In this document: piece after piece, positions 41,595 to 50,656 of the stretch
Numbering within the stretch: the first letter of the stretch is position 1
How the letters are laid out: the number at the start of each line of letters is the position of its first letter
From: Chitinophagaceae bacterium UBA4407
GTDB lineage: Bacteria > Bacteroidota > Bacteroidia > Chitinophagales > Chitinophagaceae
Assembly (NCBI GenBank): GCA_002390845.1
Contig: DGQT01000053.1
Span: forward strand, 1-64,000
Reading direction: 5' to 3'
DNA length: 64,000 nt
The notes under the pieces: model-generated
Told to the model about the DNA's origin: nothing
Database searches by the model: none
Seen by the model: only the letters and a program-made list of their open reading frames with translations
Position numbers and translations under genes: made by a program

Positions 41595-42149
41595 CTATTT
41601 GCCGGCTGCTTTTGTTACCCTCAAAATTAATGGCCTGATAAATCTATAAATCAGAAATCCTAATGCGGCTATTATCAAAATAAAAATCGTTGGCAATACC
41701 GCTCCGAATGTATAGGTCATACCAAGAATAAAACCCAATATAAATTCAGCGTAATAGATCGGAAAAAACAGGCTGAGTACCAAAAAAACGTAAAGAACAT
41801 TGTCTAAAAAAAATTTATAGTCATTTGTAAAAGACACAGCTATCAAAATTCCCAAAATCAGCCCCAAAAGAAATAGCCCGACAATTTTGATCGTTTGGTT
41901 TTTATTCTGCTGAGTTAATGAGTCCTGTTTATTAAGTCTCTTTTCTATCCTGCCCATTAGAATCCAAGCCAAAGCAGGAAGCAACAGTCCGCCCCACCAG
42001 TTAGAAATTTCAGGCAGGTCTTTTTGCTGCAGGATATGATGACTGGGAACTCCGTCATGAAAATATTGCCAGAAAAGCAATCCCAAAATCAAAATTGTAA
42101 CAATACCCGTGATAAAGATTCTTGGCGGTATAGCGTTTTTTCTTTGCAT
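41595..42149 (-). CDS. Multi-TM membrane protein of unknown function
   Basis: A 184-residue protein with five hydrophobic segments: IFITGIVTILILGLLFWQYF, GGLLLPALAWILMG, VGLFLLGLILGILIAVS, VLYVFLVLSLFFPIYY and LPTIFILIIAALGFLIYRFI. No domain recognised. The open frame reaches 42311 but its first 54 codons are translated inverted-repeat arm, so the Met at 42149 is taken as start. It lies between selD and mnmH, but base composition and lack of domain give no link to selenium. Confidence 0.78.
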   Translation of the reverse strand: MQRKNAIPPRIFITGIVTILILGLLFWQYFHDGVPSHHILQQKDLPEISNWWGGLLLPALAWILMGRIEKRLNKQDSLTQQNKNQTIKIVGLFLLGLILGILIAVSFTNDYKFFLDNVLYVFLVLSLFFPIYYAEFILGFILGMTYTFGAVLPTIFILIIAALGFLIYRFIRPLILRVTKAAGK

Positions 42150-42237
42150 ATTTTCTAGTGTTGATATTCTTTTGTATTTAAGGCAGTACGGCCTAACCCC
42201 AACGCTTAGATCTACGCACCTGTTGAATATTATCATG

Positions 42238-42299
42238 CAGAACAAGTGTGCGACGCAACAAAAGTTCAATTCATGTTCTGTAGACCGGCCCAAAAAAAT
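42238..42299. repeat. Dispersed IR family, right arm abutting the mnmH stop
   Basis: GCAGAACAAGTGTGCGACGC, AACAAAAGTTCAATTCATG, AGACCGGCCCAAAAAAAT. It runs to within 2 bp of the mnmH stop codon. Confidence 0.82.
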
Positions 42300-42300
42300 A

Positions 42301-43383
42301 TTACCCTGCATTTAAAACCACCAATGCATTTTCTTTGGCATTTACAGTTATGCATGGAATTTTTTTCAATAATTTTTCCAGTGCCTCTCTCTGGTGCAGC
42401 CCTTTTAAATACCACTTGTCGTAATACTTCAGCAGCACTGCAAAAGCGTCTCGTATATCGTCTTCCAGTAAATAATTAATGGCAGTTTTTGTCTCCAACC
42501 CACCCAACCTTTTTTTAATGCGCATAATTGCGGTCACCAGTTTATCTTTTTCAAATTTTCCGTAACCGTTAACAATATAACTGAGCCTTTCTTCGAAATC
42601 AATATCAATAAAATATACCAGTGCTGATTGTTTATTGCGATAAAAATTATGCGGAAGGTTTACATTACCTATACGCTGGCTTTCATCTTCAATCCAAATG
42701 CAATTATTAGAATTATCCACGCTTTGCTGTATTGAAGCACATGCATCATAAAGTTTCAGCGCCAGTTTATTTTCAAACATTTCCTGCGATGGCTGCGGCG
42801 GCTGGCCCAGGTTTCCAAATGCAGAACCTTTATGATTTGCGAGGCATTCGAGATCAATAACCGTTTTGTTTCTCTGCTGCAACGCATACAGTAATTCAGT
42901 TTTGCCGCTGCCTGTATAACCACCAATTACTTTTAACGGATATTCTTTTTCAAATTGCTGCAGCGCCCAGTTTCTAAAGGTTTTATAACCACCGGCAAGT
43001 GTACATACTTTAAAACCGTAAAGGTCTAAAAGCCAAGCCACGCCTGCACTTCGCATGCCACCCCGCCAGCAATGCACTAGCACCGTTTGTTTTTCTCCGG
43101 GGGGTTTTGGTAATTTTTTGGCGGCGATAATTTGTTCAACGGCTTCAACCATTACAGCCATTTTTACACCAAAATATTTTAGCCCGATCTTGATGGCTTT
43201 TTCGCGGCTCTCCTGTTTGTATGCGGTACCCACAATTTTTCTTTCTTCATCACTGAACAAGGGAAGACTATATGCACCTGGAATGTGCGCATGTATAAAT
43301 TCCCCGGGACTGCGCACATCAAGCACCGGGTATTGCATTGCCATTTGCAAAAACTCCTGAATGTGTAATTTTTCTATCGCCAT
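42301..43383 (-). CDS. mnmH: tRNA 2-selenouridine synthase
   Basis: A 360-residue enzyme (SelU/YbbB) that replaces sulphur by selenium in 2-thiouridine at the wobble base of Glu, Gln and Lys tRNAs. An N-terminal rhodanese domain carries the catalytic C105 in VLVHCWRGGMRS; a P-loop domain starts at about 154 with GGYTGSGKTE. Length is normal. It uses selenophosphate, made by the SelD encoded 760 bp downstream. A TACATTTG box at 43395-43402 lies 11 nt before the ATG. Confidence 0.95.
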   Translation of the reverse strand: MAIEKLHIQEFLQMAMQYPVLDVRSPGEFIHAHIPGAYSLPLFSDEERKIVGTAYKQESREKAIKIGLKYFGVKMAVMVEAVEQIIAAKKLPKPPGEKQTVLVHCWRGGMRSAGVAWLLDLYGFKVCTLAGGYKTFRNWALQQFEKEYPLKVIGGYTGSGKTELLYALQQRNKTVIDLECLANHKGSAFGNLGQPPQPSQEMFENKLALKLYDACASIQQSVDNSNNCIWIEDESQRIGNVNLPHNFYRNKQSALVYFIDIDFEERLSYIVNGYGKFEKDKLVTAIMRIKKRLGGLETKTAINYLLEDDIRDAFAVLLKYYDKWYLKGLHQREALEKLLKKIPCITVNAKENALVVLNAG

Positions 43384-43394
43384 TTTTAGTTGGG

Positions 43395-43402
43395 CAAATG
43401 TA
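43395..43402 (-). promoter_or_regulatory. Bacteroidota -7 promoter box (TACATTTG) for mnmH
   Basis: Minus-strand TACATTTG matches TAnnTTTG and ends 11 nt before the mnmH ATG. Confidence 0.55.
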
Positions 43403-43427
43403 TTGCTTACTTAAATGTATAAAGAAC

Positions 43428-43621
43428 ATTTTGAGCCCGGCTTTATTATTTCTATTGAGCTTTTGTTGCGTCGCACACTTGTACTGTTGAATAGCTGTTA
43501 GTCATTGGCGGTTAGCTAACAGCTACAGGCTAACAGCTAAAAGCTTCTTACTGTTCCGAACGTACAAGTGAGTGACACAACCGGCGATGCCATAAAACTA
43601 TTCAGCCGGGGGTCATAAAAT
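43428..43621. repeat. Dispersed IR family, complete element
   Basis: Left TTTGAGCCCGGCTTTATTAT, GCTTTTGTTGCGTCGCACAC, TTGTACTGTTGAATAG; right CCGAACGTACAAGTGAGTGA, CAACCGGCGATGCCATAAAA, CAGCCGGGGGTCATAAAA. The loop contains nested AGCTGTTAGTC / GGCTAACAGCT repeats. Confidence 0.92.
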
Positions 43622-43676
43622 TGTATTTGCATTTCAGGAAATCAACCTTCAATACCCAACCCTTATCTTTACAAAT

Positions 43677-43684
43677 TAAATTTG
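43677..43684 (+). promoter_or_regulatory. -7 promoter box 4 nt before the oxidoreductase ATG (TAAATTTG)
   Basis: TAAATTTG, CCTT, ATG. Same spacing as three minus-strand genes in this window. A second, one-mismatch box TATCTTTA lies 13 bp upstream (43664-43671 region) and would give a short leader instead. Confidence 0.55.
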
Positions 43685-43688
43685 CCTT

Positions 43689-44666
43689 ATGCTTAAAGTA
43701 GGTTTATTTGGTGTTGGCCATCTCGGAAAATTTCATCTTAATAACTGGAAAGAAATAGAGCAGGCAGAGCTTGTTGGATTTTACGATCCCAACGATTTGA
43801 ATGCTGCTGAAATCGTTGAAAAATACGGGCTAAAAAGATTTACCGATGTAACCAGTTTAATGGATGAGATTGATGCCGCCGATATTGTGGCACCAACCAA
43901 TCACCATTTTAATTTGTGTGAAGCAGCTATACGTAAAGGCAAACATGTTTTTGTAGAAAAACCGCTTGCCAATACAATTGAAGAAGGGAAACAAATTGTG
44001 AAAATGGCGAAAGAAGCCGGTATAAAAATTCAGGTGGGGCATGTAGAACGCTTTAACCCGGCATACCTTGCTATAAAAGATTTACACATGAACCCGATGT
44101 TTATTGAAGTGCACCGTTTGGCGCAGTTTAATCCGCGTGGTACAGAAGTGAGCGTGATACTGGATTTAATGATTCACGACATTGATATTATACTTAGCCT
44201 GGTTAAGGGTGATGTAAGGAACATTTATGCCAGCGGTGTTGCTGTAATGACAGAAACGCCTGATATTGCCAATGTTCGCATTGAATTTGATAATGGTGCC
44301 GTTGCCAACTTAACCAGCAGCCGCATTAGTATGAAGCGAATGCGCAAGATGCGGCTGTTTCAAAAAGATGCATATATAGGCATTGATTTTCTTGAAAAGA
44401 AAACGGAAATCATAAAGCTGAAACAACCCGGCGATACCAATGCATTTTCTTTCGATCTTGAAACACCGGGCGGCGGCACAAAAACAATTGCAGTAATTAA
44501 CCCTGAAACAAAACCGGTTAATGCAATTAAAGAAGAGCTACGGTCTTTTGTGTATGCCATACAAAATAATAAGCCAACGGCTGTTACAGAAATAGACGGT
44601 TACCTGGCCATGGAAGTAGCCCATAAAATACTGGAGAAGATCAACGCAAATGCCATTACAGCCTGA
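43689..44666 (+). CDS. Gfo/Idh/MocA-family oxidoreductase
   Basis: A 325-residue NAD(P)-dependent sugar-type dehydrogenase. The Rossmann motif GVGHLGKFH is at 8-16, the EKP motif (VEKPLAN) at 90-94, and HDIDI supplies a catalytic His/Asp in the C-terminal domain. It lies directly before, and ends within 8 bp of, a sugar-transferase gene, so a role in nucleotide-sugar or polysaccharide precursor synthesis is plausible; substrate not readable. Confidence 0.9.
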   Translation: MLKVGLFGVGHLGKFHLNNWKEIEQAELVGFYDPNDLNAAEIVEKYGLKRFTDVTSLMDEIDAADIVAPTNHHFNLCEAAIRKGKHVFVEKPLANTIEEGKQIVKMAKEAGIKIQVGHVERFNPAYLAIKDLHMNPMFIEVHRLAQFNPRGTEVSVILDLMIHDIDIILSLVKGDVRNIYASGVAVMTETPDIANVRIEFDNGAVANLTSSRISMKRMRKMRLFQKDAYIGIDFLEKKTEIIKLKQPGDTNAFSFDLETPGGGTKTIAVINPETKPVNAIKEELRSFVYAIQNNKPTAVTEIDGYLAMEVAHKILEKINANAITA

Positions 44667-44673
44667 GTTGCGT

Positions 44674-46098
44674 ATGCATAAGAACAGGCCCATACATATT
44701 AGCTTTTACATCATTAGTGATATTGTTGCATCGGTAATTGTATGGATCTGTATCGGCCTTCAGCGCAGGCACCTTTTGAATGAAGAACCACAAACGATAA
44801 AAGGCCTTTTTACCAATGATAATTTTTTTATACTCAGTCTTTTGTTGGTTCTTGCGTTTTGGCTAAGTATTTATTCCATCATAGGATCGTACAATAAGTC
44901 GGTTTATAAAAAATCGAGACTGGCAGAATTAACGGTAACGTTTATTGAATCTTTTATTGGCTCCATTATATTACTTTTCGTATTGTTTTTAAACGACAGT
45001 GAGCATCACTACACCTACTTTTATATAACATTCTTCTCTTTATTATTGTTGCAAACGGTAGTGGTATATACGGGCAGGTTAATTATTTTGAATATTGCTA
45101 AAAAGCATATTAATGCCGGAAAATTTTCTTTCAATACCCTCATCATTGGTAATAGTCCCAAAGCATTCGATGTGTTTAAAGAAATTAAGAAAGCGCATGA
45201 AGCTTCTGGGTTTAATATAGTGGGTTTTGTTGCTGACGGGCATATGCAAAAGGGCGGACTGGCAAAATCGTTAACCTGCCTTGGCAACATTGATGAAATG
45301 GAAAATATCATAAATGAACAAAAGATTCAGCGGGTAATTATTGCATTGGATAAAACAGAAACAGAACAAACAGAAGCGATCATCAGCCGCTTAAGCGAAA
45401 AAGACGTAGAAGTAAAAATGGTGCCTGAAACATTCCAGATATTATCCGGTGCGGTAAAAACAGAGAATATTCTTGGGGCTGTTTTAATCGATATCGATAC
45501 CGGCCTTATGCCCGAATGGCAACGCAACATAAAGCGTTTACTCGATGTAATTATTTCTTTTTGTGCGTTTGTTTTATTAAGTCCGTTTTTATTATTCGCT
45601 GCAGTAAAAACAAAACTATCCTCACCCGGCAACATCATCTTTTCGCAGGAACGCATTGGCTACAGGGGCAAACCATTCATCATTCACAAGTTCAGGTCTA
45701 TGTATATCGATGCAGAAAAAAATGGCCCGGCGCTTTCATCGGAGAATGATCCGCGTATAACAAAATGGGGTAGGTTTATGCGCAAATGGCGTATTGATGA
45801 ACTGCCGCAGTTGTGGAATATTTTTATTGGCGAAATGAGTTTTATTGGCCCGCGCCCCGAAAGAAAATTTTATATAGATCAGTTGAATAAACAAACGCCT
45901 TATTACCGTTACCTGCTGAAAGTAAAGCCTGGCCTCACTTCCTGGGGCATGGTGCAGTTTGGCTATGCCAGCACCGTAGAAGAAATGATCGAGCGCATGA
46001 AGTACGACCTGGTGTACATAGAAAACATTTCGCTGATGCTCGATTTTAAAATAATGATTTACACGTTAAAAATTATTTTCACAGGACAGGGAAAATAA
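44674..46098 (+). CDS. Polyprenyl glycosylphosphotransferase (exopolysaccharide initiation)
   Basis: A 474-residue membrane enzyme of the WbaP/undecaprenyl-phosphate sugar-phosphotransferase class that begins polysaccharide repeat units. Four or five N-terminal TM helices and a CoA-binding-like Rossmann segment (LIIGNSPKAFDVF) precede a TM helix near 285 and the catalytic bacterial-sugar-transferase domain: KRLLDVIISFCAFVLLSPF, IIFSQERIGYRGKPFIIHKF, DELPQLWNIFIGEMSFIGPR and PGLTSWGMVQFGY. The start at 44674 (MHKNRP) avoids the 17-bp overlap of the ATG at 44650; either is possible. Other polysaccharide genes are not in the window. Confidence 0.92.
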   Translation: MHKNRPIHISFYIISDIVASVIVWICIGLQRRHLLNEEPQTIKGLFTNDNFFILSLLLVLAFWLSIYSIIGSYNKSVYKKSRLAELTVTFIESFIGSIILLFVLFLNDSEHHYTYFYITFFSLLLLQTVVVYTGRLIILNIAKKHINAGKFSFNTLIIGNSPKAFDVFKEIKKAHEASGFNIVGFVADGHMQKGGLAKSLTCLGNIDEMENIINEQKIQRVIIALDKTETEQTEAIISRLSEKDVEVKMVPETFQILSGAVKTENILGAVLIDIDTGLMPEWQRNIKRLLDVIISFCAFVLLSPFLLFAAVKTKLSSPGNIIFSQERIGYRGKPFIIHKFRSMYIDAEKNGPALSSENDPRITKWGRFMRKWRIDELPQLWNIFIGEMSFIGPRPERKFYIDQLNKQTPYYRYLLKVKPGLTSWGMVQFGYASTVEEMIERMKYDLVYIENISLMLDFKIMIYTLKIIFTGQGK

Positions 46099-46104
46099 AA
46101 TACA

Positions 46105-46173
46105 ATTTTTTTGGGCCGGGCATTCTGATCATGAATGATACTTTTCTTGCGTCGCACACTTATACGGTTGGAA
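46105..46173. repeat. Dispersed IR family, left arm
   Basis: T7, GGGCCGGGCATTCTGATC, ATACTTTTCTTGCGTCGCAC, ACTTATACGG. The partner right arm is at 46819-46880; the lipoprotein gene lies between. Confidence 0.85.
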
Positions 46174-46201
46174 TAAGATGCAGCTTTATAGAAGCGGATT
46201 T

Positions 46202-46223
46202 GTGTTGGTCAGGCGACCAACAC
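46202..46223. terminator. GTGTTGGTC hairpin beyond the small lipoprotein gene
   Basis: Perfect 9-bp stem GTGTTGGTC / GACCAACAC with loop AGGC, located 18 bp beyond the minus-strand stop at 46241. It lacks a T-run, so it may be a pause or processing hairpin rather than a terminator. Confidence 0.5.
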
Positions 46224-46240
46224 TGGCAAAGCATGTGCTT

Positions 46241-46708
46241 CTATTTTTGTTTGTCCACCATGTAGCCTAATTTCTCTAAGTCAAATATTGTCCACTTATG
46301 CAAGCCGTTATTTGGCATAAAAAACTTGTTTTGATAATATTGGTCATAGTGAGGATGATCCTTTATCTCTTCTTCTGTCGGGCAATAGAAACTTAGATAA
46401 TTGTTTTCAATATCACCCATTGTATTTATCATGTTGCCTGAAATATCTTGACTTTGCTCATCTAAAATTCGAATATTGTTTTTGTCAACCTGTAAAATTC
46501 GATGAATATAAACTACACCGTTGCTATCAAAACTTAACTTAATTTTAGAATGTGGATTTGATAATGTTGTATCTGATGTCCATAGGATATAACAATAATC
46601 GCCACGATTAAAGCTGTTAACATAAATGTCTATATGCTTCTGTGCGCAACTTGTCAGACCGATTACCCAGGCTAAAAGGAAGAATATTGTCTTATTTGAG
46701 TGTGTCAT
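46241..46708 (-). CDS. Small lipoprotein of unknown function
   Basis: A 155-residue lipoprotein, lipobox GLTS-C21 with AQK after the cysteine. The mature part is beta-rich (IDIYVNSFNRGDYCYILW, GVVYIHRILQVDKNNIRIL) and ends in a helix (WTIFDLEKLGYMVDKQK). No domain recognised. It is enclosed by a left and a right arm of the dispersed repeat, like the secreted-protein gene at 7084-7680. Confidence 0.78.
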   Translation of the reverse strand: MTHSNKTIFFLLAWVIGLTSCAQKHIDIYVNSFNRGDYCYILWTSDTTLSNPHSKIKLSFDSNGVVYIHRILQVDKNNIRILDEQSQDISGNMINTMGDIENNYLSFYCPTEEEIKDHPHYDQYYQNKFFMPNNGLHKWTIFDLEKLGYMVDKQK

Positions 46709-46779
46709 TTAGCATTGCTGGCAACTCAAAAATAGAAGTACTACATCACCTTGCCAAAAAATACGGTTATTGATATTAG

Positions 46780-46880
46780 CATAGCCAACCTTCGCTGAGA
46801 TAAAAGTTCCGTAAAGTATCCGAACGTACAAGAGAGCGACGCAAGAAAAGTTGAATAAAGTACTGTAGTTTGGGCAATAA
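46780..46880. repeat. Dispersed IR family, right arm
   Basis: ACCTTCGCTGAGATAAAAGT, TCCGAACGTACAAGAGAGCG, ACGCAAGAAAAGTTGAAT, and a degenerate outer arm GTAGTTTGGGCAATAA. The inner extension TTCGCTnnnGTAAAAGTTC is shared with the copies at 7795 and 9905. Confidence 0.82.
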
Positions 46881-47009
46881 CTTCATGAAATTGATTAAGC
46901 AGCCGGTTAGTTTGTATATTACGCAGCAATATGTGACTATTGAATGTCATATCTGTACCTTTAAATTAGTTTAATTGTTTTTTTTGAAAATTCTTACTTT
47001 CAGAAAACT

Positions 47010-47570
47010 TTGAGAAAGATTGCATCCATATTGCTGCTGTGTGTATTAATGTTCAACTGGTTTGGCTACCAGTTACTCACTTCTCTAATGGAGCAAAAAG
47101 CCAATACCAATCTTGAAGCACAGCTTGATAAAAACAAATTTGATGAATCGGAATTGATCAGCTTAAAAGTTGCTGTTGTAAGCTTACCGTACTATAATGG
47201 TTCGGGTAAGTTTGAAAGAGTTGACGGCCATATTGAGATTCATGGTGTTTTATATAAATATGTTGAAAGGCGCTTATACAATGATTCGGTAGAATTAATG
47301 TGCATTCCCAACCGCACAGCGATGCAGCTAAGAACTGCAAAAGGTGATTTTTTTAAACTGGTAAACGATCTGCAGCAAAATGCACCGGGAAAAAGATCAA
47401 ATTCAGCCCCGCTTCCTTCAAAGAGTTTTGGCGGCGAATATTTTACAGTTTCCAATTTTTATTTTCTGAATAATCCCAGGTTTTGTGTAAGCCAGTATGG
47501 GGTTTATTTAATTACACAGCCCGGTAATTCCTTTTCTTCCGGTATAGACCAACCACCTGATTTTTGTTAA
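47010..47570 (+). CDS. Exported or membrane-anchored protein of unknown function, TTG start
   Basis: A 186-residue protein. The N-terminal hydrophobic helix (IASILLLCVLMFNWFGYQLL) is a signal peptide or anchor; the rest is mixed beta with KFERVDGHIEIHGVLYKYVE and a Pro/Ser-rich tail ending QPPDFC. It starts with TTG at 47010; no in-frame ATG or GTG precedes the hydrophobic segment. TACTTTCA, one mismatch from a -7 box, lies just upstream. It precedes the SusC gene by 118 bp on the same strand, so could belong to the same locus. Confidence 0.72.
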   Translation: MRKIASILLLCVLMFNWFGYQLLTSLMEQKANTNLEAQLDKNKFDESELISLKVAVVSLPYYNGSGKFERVDGHIEIHGVLYKYVERRLYNDSVELMCIPNRTAMQLRTAKGDFFKLVNDLQQNAPGKRSNSAPLPSKSFGGEYFTVSNFYFLNNPRFCVSQYGVYLITQPGNSFSSGIDQPPDFC

Positions 47571-47687
47571 GGATCGAGGTTCTTTTTTAAAAGATTTTAT
47601 TGCTGTTACAGTATCATTCCTTTTTTACATGAATCTATGGAATGGTGTGCTTATTTATCAATTATTATTTATCCAAAAAATTAACTA

Positions 47688-50636
47688 ATGAGAAAATTAC
47701 TGCTTTTAATGGCGGGATTGTTCTGTATGCTTTTAATGCCCGGCCATCTTTTTGCTCAAACGCAAACAATCACAGGCAGGGTTACCGATGCCAATGGTGT
47801 TCCAGTTGCTGGCGCAAGTGTAACGGTAAAGCAAACAACGCAAGGAGTAGCTACAGACGGCGAAGGAAAATTCAAGCTGAATATTCCTGCAAATGCAACG
47901 ATTACGATCAGTTCTACCGGGTTTAAGACCCAAACAATTAAAACAGATGCATCTACTTCAGACCTGCAAATAAAACTTGAAGAAGATGTAGCCAAGTTAG
48001 ATGAAGTTGTAGTTACCGGTTTGGCAACAACGGTTAAAAGAAGAAATCTTGCCAATGCCATTGCCACTATTTCAAACAAGCAATTAAATGGTGTGGCACC
48101 TGCACAAACTTTTGATGCAGCCTTAAATGGTAAAGTACCCGGGGCTTATATTAATGCAAATACAGGAGCACCGGGGGGTGGTATTTCTGTAAAACTTCGT
48201 GGAGTGACTTCCGTATTTGGAAACACACAGCCACTTTACGTTGTCGATAATGTTTTTATGGATAATTCTTCTACTTCTGCGGGTTTAAATGCAGTAACTG
48301 CTGCCGCAGCTGGCGGCAATGCTTCTACACAGGATAACCCATCGAGCCGTATTGCCGATTTAAGAGCAGAAGATATTGAAAACATTGAGATATTAAAAGG
48401 CGCTTCTGCTGCTGCAATCTATGGTTCAAGAGCTGCTGCGGGTGTAGTAATTATTACAACAAAAAAGGGTAAACAAGGTAAAACGAAAATTAGCTTTTCA
48501 CAGGATCTAGGGTTTGTTGAAGTGAGAAAGCTTTTGGGCGTACGCCAGTTTACTGCAGAAACTGCCGCAAGTTTATCTTCTGATCCTGCCACAAGCGAAG
48601 CATTGAAACAGCAGTTTCTTGCTGCACAATCTGCCGGCAAGTTATACGATTACGAAAAAGAAATGTACGGAGAGAAGGGATTTACACGCAACAGTGTAAT
48701 AAGCATGACCGGCGGCAACGATAAAACAAGTTTTTATTTTTCAGCCGCACAGAAAAAAGAAGATGGAATTATAGCAAGAACAGGTTACCAAAATACCAGT
48801 GTAAGGCTTAATGTGGATCATCGCATTACCGACAATATTAAATTCGGTATAAGCACCAATTATGTAAACTCTTCTGCTGACAGGGGATTAACCGGTAACG
48901 ATAATAATGGCGTTACTTATGGTATTGCCCTGTCATCTACTCCGCAATTTGCAGAGTTGCATCCTGATGCGGCAGGCAATTATCCTATAAATGGCTTTTC
49001 CGCCTCAAATCCAATCCAAACAAGGGATCTGATGCGCAACAACGAGGGTGTTGACCGTTTCACAACAGGATTTAACCTGGATGCAATTTTATTCAAAGGT
49101 GTAAGATCAAATACAAGATTTATAGCAAGAGGGGGTTTTGATTTTTATAACCTTCAGACAGACGCACAGTTCCCCAGTAGCCTGCAATCTCAAAGTGTTG
49201 CAAAAGGTACCTCTATACAGGGGTTCTCAAAAAATCTAAACACCAATTTTCTTCTTTCCCTTGTAAATAATTATACACCTTCGGATAATCTTTCACTTAC
49301 CACTTCTGCTGGTGTTACACAGGAAACGGGTGATTATAACAATCTGCTTAATGTTGCTACACAGGTAATTTCCGGTCAGGGAAATGTAGATCAGGCAGGG
49401 GCATTAACGGCCCAACAATTCAGGCAAAAATTCCAGAATGACGGAATTTTTGCACAGGAAGAAGCCACTATTATTGATGCCATTACGCTAACTGCCGGCA
49501 TCCGTTTCGACAGGTCGACGAACAATGGCGATATTAAAAAATACAATGCCTATCCAAAGGCAGGCGTATCCTGGAACCTAACCCGTATGAATTTCTGGAA
49601 TGGTAATTTCTTTGACAATTTTAAATTACGTGCTGCTTACGGTCAGTCAGCCAATTTCCCTGCTTATGGAAGTAAGTTTACTTCTCTGGCAGTTTCCAAT
49701 ACAGGCGGTTTCCCCGGTTCTCTTGTAAATATACAGTTGGGGAAATCTGATATTAAACCAGAAAGACAAACTGAATTAGAAGCTGGTCTTGATTTCAGTG
49801 TTTTAAAAGGCAGGCTCAGCATGGAAGTAAGTTATTACAGTAAGAAGATCTTCGACTTCCTACTTTTAAATACCTTGCCTACTTCTTCGGGCTTCTCTTC
49901 ACAATGGGTAAATGCCGGAGATTTGCGTAACCGTGGCGTTGAAATTGGCTTAAACGCAAGGCCGGTTGTTACAAAAAATTTTACATGGAATACATCGGTA
50001 AACTTCTGGTTCAACAGATCCCGGGTTACCAACCTTACAATTCCTCCTGTGGTACTTGGTTCATTTGGCTTGGCTTTGGGAAGCTTTCGCATAGAAGAAG
50101 GTAAATCTGCTACACAAATTGTTGGTATTACTGATGAGCCACAAGGTATAAAAGTATGGGGCGACCAGGAACCGGATTTTCAAATGAATACCTTTAATGA
50201 GCTTACTTTCAAAAATAAATTAAGCCTGCGCTTTTTATTGCACTGGAAGAAAGGCGGTGAAAATATCAACCTTACAAACCTGCTGAACGATCTGGGTCAA
50301 ACAAGTCCCAATTTTGATAACGATGATAACAAAAACGGCGTACCCGATGGCTTTGACAGAATCGGCAGGATTGGCGTAACCGCACAGGATTTTGTTGAAA
50401 ATTCCGGCTACCTGCGTTTAAGAGAAATTGGATTGTATTATAATTTTGGCACGATGGGCAAAGTGGTCAAAGGGTTGCGTGCCGGAGTTTCTCTAAACAA
50501 TTTTCTTACCATTACTAATTATAGCGGCTACGATCCTGAGGTATCTAATTTCGGAACCGGGTTTTCCACCGGAGTTGACGTAGATCCTTTCCCCGCTTCT
50601 AAACGTGCCACCTTCCACATTTCAATTGACCTGTAA
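47688..50636 (+). CDS. SusC/RagA-type TonB-dependent receptor
   Basis: A 982-residue outer-membrane nutrient importer. Signal peptide to about residue 24 (ending FAQ), CarboxypepD_reg-like domain (TITGRVTDANGVPVAGASVT), the SusC plug with LDEVVVTGLAT and the RagA box NIEILKGASAAAIYGSRAA, then a barrel ending ATFHISIDL. It works with the SusD lipoprotein 20 bp downstream; the pair binds and imports a polymer or peptide fragment. No glycoside hydrolase or regulator is adjacent, so the substrate is unknown. Confidence 0.96.
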   Translation: MRKLLLLMAGLFCMLLMPGHLFAQTQTITGRVTDANGVPVAGASVTVKQTTQGVATDGEGKFKLNIPANATITISSTGFKTQTIKTDASTSDLQIKLEEDVAKLDEVVVTGLATTVKRRNLANAIATISNKQLNGVAPAQTFDAALNGKVPGAYINANTGAPGGGISVKLRGVTSVFGNTQPLYVVDNVFMDNSSTSAGLNAVTAAAAGGNASTQDNPSSRIADLRAEDIENIEILKGASAAAIYGSRAAAGVVIITTKKGKQGKTKISFSQDLGFVEVRKLLGVRQFTAETAASLSSDPATSEALKQQFLAAQSAGKLYDYEKEMYGEKGFTRNSVISMTGGNDKTSFYFSAAQKKEDGIIARTGYQNTSVRLNVDHRITDNIKFGISTNYVNSSADRGLTGNDNNGVTYGIALSSTPQFAELHPDAAGNYPINGFSASNPIQTRDLMRNNEGVDRFTTGFNLDAILFKGVRSNTRFIARGGFDFYNLQTDAQFPSSLQSQSVAKGTSIQGFSKNLNTNFLLSLVNNYTPSDNLSLTTSAGVTQETGDYNNLLNVATQVISGQGNVDQAGALTAQQFRQKFQNDGIFAQEEATIIDAITLTAGIRFDRSTNNGDIKKYNAYPKAGVSWNLTRMNFWNGNFFDNFKLRAAYGQSANFPAYGSKFTSLAVSNTGGFPGSLVNIQLGKSDIKPERQTELEAGLDFSVLKGRLSMEVSYYSKKIFDFLLLNTLPTSSGFSSQWVNAGDLRNRGVEIGLNARPVVTKNFTWNTSVNFWFNRSRVTNLTIPPVVLGSFGLALGSFRIEEGKSATQIVGITDEPQGIKVWGDQEPDFQMNTFNELTFKNKLSLRFLLHWKKGGENINLTNLLNDLGQTSPNFDNDDNKNGVPDGFDRIGRIGVTAQDFVENSGYLRLREIGLYYNFGTMGKVVKGLRAGVSLNNFLTITNYSGYDPEVSNFGTGFSTGVDVDPFPASKRATFHISIDL

Positions 50637-50656
50637 TAAATAAAAAAATCATTATT

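Noticed and set aside
42150..42311. N-terminal extension of the 41595 membrane protein
   Set aside because: The extra 54 codons are repeat arm; the extension overlaps the mnmH stop region and has no bacterial start context.
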